Source: Planctomycetota bacterium
GTDB lineage: Bacteria > Planctomycetota > UBA1135 > GCA-002686595
Assembly: GCA_016872715.1 (NCBI GenBank)
Contig: VGZD01000025.1
Location: forward strand, 1 to 38,985
DNA: 38,985 nucleotides
Direction of reading: 5' to 3'
How positions within the stretch are numbered: position 1 is the first letter of the stretch; each line of letters starts with the position of its first letter. Both the position numbers and the translations under genes were made by a program. The notes beneath the pieces were generated by a model, which had not been told where the DNA came from, searched no databases, and worked only from the letters and a program-made list of their open reading frames with translations. Below are positions 8,260 through 15,032 of the stretch, piece after piece.

Positions 8260-9350
8260 CACTGGGCGAGCTCCTGCTCGAGGAACGCGGCGAGTTTCGG
8301 AGCCCACGCCGGAAGTCGGATCGAAGTCGCGGTCCACTGCTCGACGCCCTCGGTCGTCGACACCCGTCGCACGGCCGTCACGTCGACGCCATCGGCGCCG
8401 CGGCGATGCGCGAACCAACTCACGGCCGCGCCCTTGCTCTGCTCGGCCTCCGCGGGCGAGAACACGAGCGTCGCCTGCATGAGGCTCCCCGGCCGCACGC
8501 GCCACGAGCGCTCGATCGCGGGACCGAACGAGGTCGTGCGCGTGCGCACGCTCTCACGCAGCGTTGCGAGCACGCGACCCTTGCCGTCGTGATCGCGCAC
8601 CTCGTACTCCAAGCCCGGCCCGGCTGCGGACACGAAGCTGCTCGTCAGCACGCGGCGTTGCACGCCCAGCGGACAGTAGCTGGCTTCCGGCCGAGGCTCC
8701 ACCGCGACATCGAGCCCGTCCGCGCGGTCCCAGATCAGTCTTCCAAGCGGCTTCAGGTAGGCGCCGCCGCGCTCGCCCCAGTCCTCGCGGTCCGCGAAGC
8801 GGCCCATGCGCACGCCGAGCAGGCGCACGTGGTCGACGTCGTACTCGAAGGTCATGCCCTCGGTCGTGCCGATCAACAAGCCACGCGGCGTCTCCTTGGC
8901 GCCCTCGGTGATCGGCGGCAGCTTGCCGCGCGCGATGACCGGACGATTCACGACGAGCATCTCCGTGTTCTTCGTCGCGCCCTCGTCGCGCTTGGGGCAG
9001 AGCGTGCGCACGTGTCCGATCACGAGGTCCATCTCCTCGTCGGCGAGCACGCCCTTGAAACTGGGCATCGGCGAGCGACCGGGAATCCCGCTCGTGATCG
9101 TGCGCTTGAGCTGCTCGAGGCTGTCGCCGAACGCGAAGCCGCCCTGCGCGAAGTCGCGCGCGACGAGGCCCATCTGCGTGATCGTCGGCCCCTTGCCGTC
9201 GCCGTTGTCGTTGTGGCAGCCCGCGCAATGACGCGTGTAGAGCCACTGGCCGTCCTTCAGGGGTTCGTCGTCTTGAGCGCGGGTCACGGAGAGCGCGACG
9301 AGCGGCACCAGCGCGAGCCACGCCAACTTCTCGAGTTTCGTTCTGGGCAT
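8259..9350 (-). CDS. Secreted monoheme c-type cytochrome with a C-terminal domain of unknown function
   Basis: A 363-residue protein with a signal peptide (residues 1-25, ending SVTRA-QDD). One heme site is seen: CAGCH at residues 42-46, followed by SPMPSFKG (M95 as probable distal ligand) and LADEEMDLVIGHVRTL, typical of a class I cytochrome c. The remaining ~230 residues have no heme motif and are not recognised; they include NRPVIARGKLPPITEG and look like a beta-rich domain. The cytochrome probably takes electrons from the partner propeller encoded directly downstream, whose start codon overlaps this stop. The upstream neighbour is the CAP-domain gene, 70 bases away. Confidence 0.85.
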   Translation of the reverse strand: MPRTKLEKLAWLALVPLVALSVTRAQDDEPLKDGQWLYTRHCAGCHNDNGDGKGPTITQMGLVARDFAQGGFAFGDSLEQLKRTITSGIPGRSPMPSFKGVLADEEMDLVIGHVRTLCPKRDEGATKNTEMLVVNRPVIARGKLPPITEGAKETPRGLLIGTTEGMTFEYDVDHVRLLGVRMGRFADREDWGERGGAYLKPLGRLIWDRADGLDVAVEPRPEASYCPLGVQRRVLTSSFVSAAGPGLEYEVRDHDGKGRVLATLRESVRTRTTSFGPAIERSWRVRPGSLMQATLVFSPAEAEQSKGAAVSWFAHRRGADGVDVTAVRRVSTTEGVEQWTATSIRLPAWAPKLAAFLEQELAQ

Positions 9351-9420
9351 GCGGACAGGTTAGCGAGCCCGACCGGCGCGTGGAGCGCCGCGGCGAATTC
9401 GGCGCGCGGGCGTCGCGAGC

Positions 9421-10503
9421 TCAACCGAACATCTGCGTCCACAGGCCCTCGCTGCGTCCGAGTCCGACGCGCGCGTGAGCGCCGAGCATGTTGCGGTGGT
9501 GCCCCGGGCTGTACCACCAAGCGCGGTTGGCGCCCGCGCCCGACTCCTGTCCGGCGGCGATGTTCTCGGCGCCCGCGGTCGTGCCAAACCGAGCGGCGCG
9601 AGCCCACGGCGTCCGCTTGCCTTCGACCGGCGATTCGTGCGCGAAGAATCCGAGCGTGCGCATGTCGTTGGCGTGGTCGCGCGACGCGGCACACAGCTTG
9701 ACGTCGAGCGCGAGCGCGCCGAGGCCGAGCTGGATGCGCAGGCGATTCAAATCGAGCACGCCAGCAGCCTCTTCCGGCTCGGGCAGCTCCACGGCGAGCG
9801 TGCGATTGCTCGTCAGCACCTCGCGATCGGTCTGTGTCATCGGCGTCGCGAGCAGGCAGATCCACGACTCTTCGCCCTCGAACGACTTCCAGCGTCCCAG
9901 CGGATCCTCGACGGCCTTGGAGCGCTTCTTGGGCGGAAGGACGAGGTTGCAGCGCAGCCACAGGCCGAAGTCCTGCTCGAGCTCGTACAGGTCCGTGCCG
10001 ATCGACTCGCGCAACTTCGAGAGCTCCGGCGCGCTCTCGAGCACCTGCTCGACGCTCACTTCGAGCAATGCGCACAGCCGCTCGCGCGCGGGATCGCCTT
10101 CGGAGTGGAGGCGGTCCTTCGAGAGCTCAGGGTCGCGACGCAGGTCTTTCAACCGCGCGCGCAGCGTCTCCACTTCCGCGAGGGCCGGCTTGTCGAGGCG
10201 CGTGCCCACGAGCTTCTTCGCCGCCTTGTCGAAATCCGCGATGTAGGTCTTCTCGCACTTCTTCGCACGCTCGTCGCACTTCTTGATGCGCTCCTCGACG
10301 ATCCGCTGGAGCACGCGCGCTCCGTTCTCGCCGAACAGCAGCAGCCGCTCTTCGAGCGCGACGCGCTCGTCGAGCGTGAGCTTGGGATTGCGCAGCTTTC
10401 CCGCGAGTTCCGCGACTTCCTCCTGAGGTCGCACGAGCGACGAGGGCCGCGGCGCCGCGGGCGCGAGCGAGACAGGCAACGCAAGGAGAATCGTCCACCA
10501 CAC
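9421..10503 (-). CDS. Secreted CAP (SCP/PR-1, YkwD-like) domain protein with a helical N-terminal region
   Basis: A 360-residue protein if it starts at the GTG at 10503, which gives a clean signal peptide (WWTILLALPVSLAPAAP). An ATG at 10596 is possible but would overlap the upstream gene by 59 bases and put a basic tail before the signal. Residues ~35-140 are charged and probably helical (repeated KKCDERAKKCEK-type pattern). The last ~120 residues are a CAP domain: DLNRLRIQLGLGALALD, AASRDHANDM, FFAHESP, GAENIAAG and WWYSPGHHRNMLG, including the His and Glu positions typical of bacterial YkwD-like proteins. The role of bacterial CAP proteins is largely unknown; binding of lipids or cell-wall material has been proposed. 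It sits between two cytochrome/propeller pairs in one probable operon. Confidence 0.76.
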   Translation of the reverse strand: MWWTILLALPVSLAPAAPRPSSLVRPQEEVAELAGKLRNPKLTLDERVALEERLLLFGENGARVLQRIVEERIKKCDERAKKCEKTYIADFDKAAKKLVGTRLDKPALAEVETLRARLKDLRRDPELSKDRLHSEGDPARERLCALLEVSVEQVLESAPELSKLRESIGTDLYELEQDFGLWLRCNLVLPPKKRSKAVEDPLGRWKSFEGEESWICLLATPMTQTDREVLTSNRTLAVELPEPEEAAGVLDLNRLRIQLGLGALALDVKLCAASRDHANDMRTLGFFAHESPVEGKRTPWARAARFGTTAGAENIAAGQESGAGANRAWWYSPGHHRNMLGAHARVGLGRSEGLWTQMFG

Positions 10504-10537
10504 GGGGCGAACAGGATACCGCCGCGCGCCGGGTCGG

Positions 10538-11971
10538 CTACTTGGGGATTCGACCGAGCGTGTAGTACGCGCGATCGTGGAGGATCGGCTCGCCATCCGC
10601 GGCGCACAGCCGCAGCGTGAACTCGTGGACGTAGCCGCGCCGCAGCGGGGTCACGACGAGCGCCACGCGCCGACCGTCCGGCGAGACGAGCGCCGACTCG
10701 ATCTCACACGGCGCGGTGTCGGTCTCCGGGCTGCCGTAGGGCTCGTGCAGCAGGTAGGTGTAGCTCGACAGCGTGTAGCTCTTCACGTCCGCCGCGGCGT
10801 TCGCATCGACCGGCCGCGTGAACACCAGCTCGAAGCCGCGCGGCGTGGCGTGCAGCTCTCGCACCTCGAACGGCACTTCGCCCGTCCACGCCAGCCGCTG
10901 CAATCCCATCGACTTGCCCCCGAGGCTGCCCCAGCCGCGATCGGATTCGCCGCACAGCAATCGCCCTTCGCGATCCCAAGCGACGCGGATGATGCCGCAC
11001 TGGAAGCCGAGCCGGAACGGGAAACACGCCCCCTGCCAGTGCCCGTCGACTTGCTCGAGCGCCACGCGCAGCACGGACGACTGGTACTGGTCGCCGACGA
11101 ACAACTGGCCCGGGAACGGACCGAACTTGCCGTTCGTTTCGTCCCACGCCAGCCCCGTCGGCGAGCGCCCCATCTTGTCGTAGGGAAACCACACCGCCGG
11201 GAGCTTGAAGCTCGGCATCAGGCCCTCGACCTCGGGCATCTTCGTGCCGTCGGGCGGAGCGCCGGGCTTCGTGAACTGCCACAGCGCGTCCTCGCACGCG
11301 AACGTGCCCCACGGATGTCCGTGGAAGTCGCCGGGCTCGATGTGCGCGAGCTTGCTGGCGCCGCACCACTCGCCCTGATTGTCCGTGTAGAAGAGCTCGC
11401 CCCACGGACTGCAGCCGACGCCCGCGGGCGAGCGCAGTCCGCATGCCATCGGCGTCATCGTCCCATCGGGCGTGATCCTGAGCGCGAAACCGCGCCACTT
11501 CGCGCGTCCGAACGGCTCGTCACCGAACGGCTTGTTGGTCGTGATCCAGAAGTTGCCGTCGCGATCGACGGCGGGTCCGAAGTTGTACTCGTGGTAGTTG
11601 CCGGAGATCGGCCACGCGTCACAGATGGTCTCGAACGTGTCGGCTCGGCCATCGCCGTCGACGTCCTTCATCCGCGAGAGCTCGCCGCGCTGCACGAACC
11701 AGATCCAGCCCGCGTGCTCGACGAGTCCGAGCGGCTCGTGCAGTCCTTGGGCGAAGCGCACGGCGAGCGGCGCGTCCGAAAACGGCTCGGCGATCGTCCA
11801 CACTTCGCCGCGGCGCGTACACGCCATCACGCGACCGTCGCCGAGTTGAAGCAGCCCGCCGACTTCGAGCTCGACGCCCTCGGGCAGCTTGCACGTCTCG
11901 ATCGTGTAGTAGCGTTCCTCTCTCGAGCCATCTTGAGCGAGCGCGAGCAAGGCCATCAGGGTGAGGCTCAC
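10538..11971 (-). CDS. Secreted glucose/sorbosone-dehydrogenase-like beta-propeller protein
   Basis: A 477-residue protein. The start is GTG at 11971, overlapping the stop of the upstream five-heme cytochrome gene (GTGA), and yields a short hydrophobic leader (SLTLMALLALAQ). The body is a beta-propeller matching the first half of the protein at 5602-8259 throughout: ELEVGGLLQLGDGRVMACTRRG, GELSRMKDVDGDGRADTFE, GLRSPAGVGCSPWGELFYTDNQG, NGKFGPFPGQLFVGDQYQ and GESDRGWGSLGG. It lacks the two DUF1080 domains of the paralogue. The DVDGDGRADTFE stretch looks like a calcium-binding loop. It is probably an extracytoplasmic dehydrogenase or binding protein giving electrons to the multiheme cytochrome encoded just upstream; the substrate is unknown. 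Confidence 0.82.
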   Translation of the reverse strand: MSLTLMALLALAQDGSREERYYTIETCKLPEGVELEVGGLLQLGDGRVMACTRRGEVWTIAEPFSDAPLAVRFAQGLHEPLGLVEHAGWIWFVQRGELSRMKDVDGDGRADTFETICDAWPISGNYHEYNFGPAVDRDGNFWITTNKPFGDEPFGRAKWRGFALRITPDGTMTPMACGLRSPAGVGCSPWGELFYTDNQGEWCGASKLAHIEPGDFHGHPWGTFACEDALWQFTKPGAPPDGTKMPEVEGLMPSFKLPAVWFPYDKMGRSPTGLAWDETNGKFGPFPGQLFVGDQYQSSVLRVALEQVDGHWQGACFPFRLGFQCGIIRVAWDREGRLLCGESDRGWGSLGGKSMGLQRLAWTGEVPFEVRELHATPRGFELVFTRPVDANAAADVKSYTLSSYTYLLHEPYGSPETDTAPCEIESALVSPDGRRVALVVTPLRRGYVHEFTLRLCAADGEPILHDRAYYTLGRIPK

Positions 11972-14658
11972 GGCACGACCTCCCACTCGGCGCGCGCGAC
12001 GTACGCGCCATCTTCCAACACGAATTCGAGCGCCGCGCCGCTGTGGCGCAACGTCAACGCGAGCTGCGGGCTCGCCGACTGGCGTCGGCGCGCGATCAGC
12101 TTGCGCACGAGGATCGCTCCACCCCTGCGGAGCTGCGGCTCGAGCGTCTCCTCGACTTCGACCTCCGCGAGCGAGTAGCGAAACACGGGCCGCCGCGCTG
12201 CGTCGAGGCTCCAGCCGTGCGCGCGCGGCGCGATGTCGGGCGCGCTCGCCAGCGCGCCACCGGAGGGGAACTCGTACGCGTCTTCCACCGGCGGACGCTC
12301 GAGCGCGCCCGCACGTCCGTTCCACGTGCCCCCCGCGTTGAAGAACCTCCCGCGCCACGCCCACACCGCGCGCGCGTGCTCGAAGTCCCACGCATAGTGC
12401 ACCTGCTCGGGCAGTCCGACCATCAGCCCGCGGGGCGTGTGTCCACGCAGGAACACCGCGCAGAGTTCGGGTCCCTGCGCGGGAACGAGCTCGAACTCAC
12501 GCTCGGGAACGACCAGCCCTTCGGGCAGCGGCATCGATGGTCCCAGCGAGAGGTACTGCCACAGCGCCTCGATCTGCCGCGCGGGCTCGCCGTCGCAGAT
12601 CTCGCGCGCGGGACTGCGCTGCACGCGCCCGCTCGGCGTGTCGATCGACTGCCACATCTCGGGCATGCGCGTGTTCATGCCCAGCGACTTGGGATCCCAC
12701 AGCAACTGCCGGAACCACGAGTCGCGGATGCGCTCGCTCACGGTCGCGAGATCGACCGCGGGGATGCCGAGGGACTCGGTGCCGTTGAAGCGATGGCACT
12801 GGATGCAGCCCAGCCCTGCCTTGCCGGCGAGCTTGCGTCCGGCCTCGACGAGCGCTGGGTCGAACTCGGTCACGCTGTCCTCGACGCCGCGCGCGTCGAC
12901 GCGCTCGAACAGCCGCGCGAGCGAGTCCGTGTTTGCGCTTCCGTACACGGGCATGCGCGTCGCAAGGTACGGACGCACGCGCGCGCCCTCGTCGAGCACG
13001 CGCGCCAACCACGCCGAGTGCAGCTTCGCGCCGACGTTGTCGAGCGAGGGCGGCAAGCGTCCTTCGTTGCCGAGGTCGGCCTCGGCGAGCGCGCGGAAGT
13101 ACTTCGCGCGCTCGAGATCGGGTCCGCCGACACCGCCACGAGGATGGCACGCACGGCAGTCGAGCCGCGCGAGCGCGTGCTCGAGTCGTTCCTCGTCCGT
13201 GCGCGGCTGCGCGAGCGCGTCGGCCGCGGCGACGAGCGAGCGCAAGGCGCTGCGCTGCTCGCTGTCGAGCGCGTACTGCGGACCGCGCGGCGCTACCGTC
13301 GTACCGACGCAGCCATCGCCGCTCCACGCGCCGAGTTCCGCGAGCGGCATCGCACGGGGCGCGGCGAGTTGGTGCGCATCGAGCGCGTGGCAGGCGTTGC
13401 AGCCCAGCGCCGCGAACCGCGCTCGCCCGCGTTCGACCAGCGCGGCGTCGAGCGCGAACGACGAGGGCTGCGCCAGCATTCGTCCGCCGCCGTGCGCGAA
13501 GAAACCCGCTGGGAGCGGCTGCCGTTCTCCGCCGGGCGGTTGCCATTCGACGCGCAGGTTCTCGCCGCCGCTGTGCTCGTACATCGCCACGACCAGCGCG
13601 TGGGAACCGGCCGCGAGGTGGACTTCCCCGCGGCGCTCCGTCGGCGCGTGATCGCCGTCGTTCGCGACGACGAGGCGGCCGTCGATCCACAGGTTCGAGC
13701 CATCGTCGGACCACGTCCAGAACGCATAGTTGCCCGCGACCTCCAGCTCGAACAGACCCGTGAAATCGAATCCGAAACGGTCGGGGCGATGCTCCGGCAG
13801 TCCGTCGAGCGACTCGAGCGTTCCCGCGCGCACGATCGTCGCGCCGTCGAAGCCCGGCTCGGCGGATGTGAACGCGCCTTCGTAGTAGCGATAGCGCCAA
13901 CCCGGTTGCTTCACGAGCCCCTCGGCTCCGACGCGGTGTCGCAGCAGGTAGATCGCGATCGCACGGGACTCGACTTGGTCGAGGAGCAGCGAAGGCATGC
14001 GTCCCGACGGATGACGAGCGAGCGGATCGTGCAAGAACGCCGCGAGCGCCTCGACGTCCGTGTCGAAGGCCGTCGAGCCGAGCGTCGCGGCGACTTGCGG
14101 AGCGAGGCGCTCCTCGGCCGGGAACGACCACAGCGAGCGCTCGAGGTCGGCGGCGTTTTCTTGAGGCTCGTGGCACGCGACGCAGCCGACCTCGTGGTAC
14201 AGCCGTCGTCCGAGCTCGAGCTCCGCCACGTCGACCTCGCGCTCCGCGAGCGCGAGTGGACCACCCTGCGCCGCGAGGAAGTGAACGAGTTCCTCGAGCG
14301 CGAGTTCCCGCTCGCGCTCGGGGAGCTTGGCGAGCAGGTCGGGCATGGCGGTGCCAGGCTTCGCGGCCTGCGGATACGCGAGCCAGCGGCGCAGTCCCTC
14401 AGGGGTCTTGCGAGCACCGATGCCGGCGAGGTCGGGCGCGGGCTCCGGCGTGACGCGCTCGCTGGCGCTCTCGTGGCAGGCCGCGCAGCGCAGGCGAGCG
14501 ACGAGCCGCTCCACCTGCGGACGCTCGGCGTCCGAGAGCGCGCGCAGGACCGCCGTGGGGGCGGGAGCCGCCGCGATGTCGAGCTGCGGCGGCGCGCAGG
14601 CTCCGAACGAAGTCAGGAACATCGCGCTCAGCGCATGCGATCGTCGGCACTTCAGCAT
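11968..14658 (-). CDS. Five-heme cytochrome c with an inserted PA14 domain, probable lipoprotein
   Basis: An 896-residue protein if it starts at the ATG at 14658; an upstream ATG at 14697 would add 13 residues before the signal. The leader ends LTSFGAC at residue 21, a weak lipobox. Five CxxCH sites are seen: C58, C159, C420, C501 and C618, each with the final His. Between the second and third hemes, residues ~255-385 form a PA14 domain (YYEGAFTSAEPGFDG, FWTWSDDGSNLWIDG, VVANDGDHAPTERRG), a carbohydrate-binding fold. The last ~200 residues have no heme motif. It is probably a membrane-anchored electron acceptor that also binds sugar polymers. It is the first gene of the operon and is divergent from the candidate selenoprotein gene, 106 bases away. 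Confidence 0.85.
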   Translation of the reverse strand: MLKCRRSHALSAMFLTSFGACAPPQLDIAAAPAPTAVLRALSDAERPQVERLVARLRCAACHESASERVTPEPAPDLAGIGARKTPEGLRRWLAYPQAAKPGTAMPDLLAKLPERERELALEELVHFLAAQGGPLALAEREVDVAELELGRRLYHEVGCVACHEPQENAADLERSLWSFPAEERLAPQVAATLGSTAFDTDVEALAAFLHDPLARHPSGRMPSLLLDQVESRAIAIYLLRHRVGAEGLVKQPGWRYRYYEGAFTSAEPGFDGATIVRAGTLESLDGLPEHRPDRFGFDFTGLFELEVAGNYAFWTWSDDGSNLWIDGRLVVANDGDHAPTERRGEVHLAAGSHALVVAMYEHSGGENLRVEWQPPGGERQPLPAGFFAHGGGRMLAQPSSFALDAALVERGRARFAALGCNACHALDAHQLAAPRAMPLAELGAWSGDGCVGTTVAPRGPQYALDSEQRSALRSLVAAADALAQPRTDEERLEHALARLDCRACHPRGGVGGPDLERAKYFRALAEADLGNEGRLPPSLDNVGAKLHSAWLARVLDEGARVRPYLATRMPVYGSANTDSLARLFERVDARGVEDSVTEFDPALVEAGRKLAGKAGLGCIQCHRFNGTESLGIPAVDLATVSERIRDSWFRQLLWDPKSLGMNTRMPEMWQSIDTPSGRVQRSPAREICDGEPARQIEALWQYLSLGPSMPLPEGLVVPEREFELVPAQGPELCAVFLRGHTPRGLMVGLPEQVHYAWDFEHARAVWAWRGRFFNAGGTWNGRAGALERPPVEDAYEFPSGGALASAPDIAPRAHGWSLDAARRPVFRYSLAEVEVEETLEPQLRRGGAILVRKLIARRRQSASPQLALTLRHSGAALEFVLEDGAYVARAEWEVVP

Positions 14659-14764
14659 GACGCGGCCGATCATCGGGGTTGGTCGCGAGACCGGCAACGT
14701 CGAACCGCGCGCCGTCGCGTCCCGCGGGCTGGAAACCGAGCCGTCGAGAGCTCAGATTGCGCGC

Positions 14765-15028
14765 ATGAAAGCTCTCTACGCCCTGCTCGCCGGCGGCATC
14801 GCGCCACTGGGATTCTGGCTCGCCAAAGGCACCTGCTGAGGCGATTGGAGGAGGACGCTCGGTCTGAGCGTCGGAATGCTCGGTACGCTGCTCGCGCTGC
14901 ATCTGTCGCAGGGCGCGCGCGCGACTTCGCCGGGCGTGCTCGCGTGGATCGCATCGGGACTTGCGGCGCTCGACGTGATCGCGGGCCTCGCACTGCTCGT
15001 GTGGCCGATCCTCGGCGCGAGCAAGTGA
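14765..15028 (+). CDS. Candidate selenoprotein: small three-helix membrane protein with an in-frame TGA after Cys24
   Basis: Read from the ATG at 14765, the frame gives 24 residues, then TGA at 14837-14839, then 62 more residues up to a TGA at 15026-15028. If the first TGA is read as selenocysteine the product has 87 residues, with the motif KGTC-U-GDWRR (C24, U25). The two halves look like one protein: both use GC-rich third positions, and together they make three hydrophobic helices (about 3-21, 32-47 and 57-82). The CU pair would sit at the end of helix 1, a likely redox site near the membrane surface. A perfect hairpin lies 14 bases after the TGA (see 14854-14872). I do not recognise the family. 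Alternatives are a nonsense-mutated pseudogene or a 24-residue peptide plus a separate 50-residue ORF from the ATG at 14876. The end lies 4 bases from the convergent giant gene. Confidence 0.58.
14854..14872 (+). promoter_or_regulatory. Bacterial SECIS-like hairpin downstream of the in-frame TGA
   Basis: The seven-base perfect stem GACGCTC/GAGCGTC encloses the loop GGTCT. The loop begins 21 bases after the TGA (14837-14839). Bacterial SECIS elements are hairpins inside the coding region, about 16-37 bases after the UGA, with a G among the first two loop bases; the E. coli fdhF element also has GGUCU in its loop. Spacing, stem and loop therefore all fit. There is no T-tract, which argues against a terminator. 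Confidence 0.58.
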
Positions 15029-15032
15029 TGGG

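Noticed and set aside
6013-8592. 859-codon plus-strand open frame opposite the propeller-DUF1080 gene
   Set aside because: No family motif, no signal, and strongly biased composition; a shadow.
14765-14839. A plain 24-residue peptide ending at the TGA
   Set aside because: Coding character and helices continue in the same frame after the TGA and a SECIS-like hairpin follows, so the longer reading is preferred. It is kept as an alternative in the feature.
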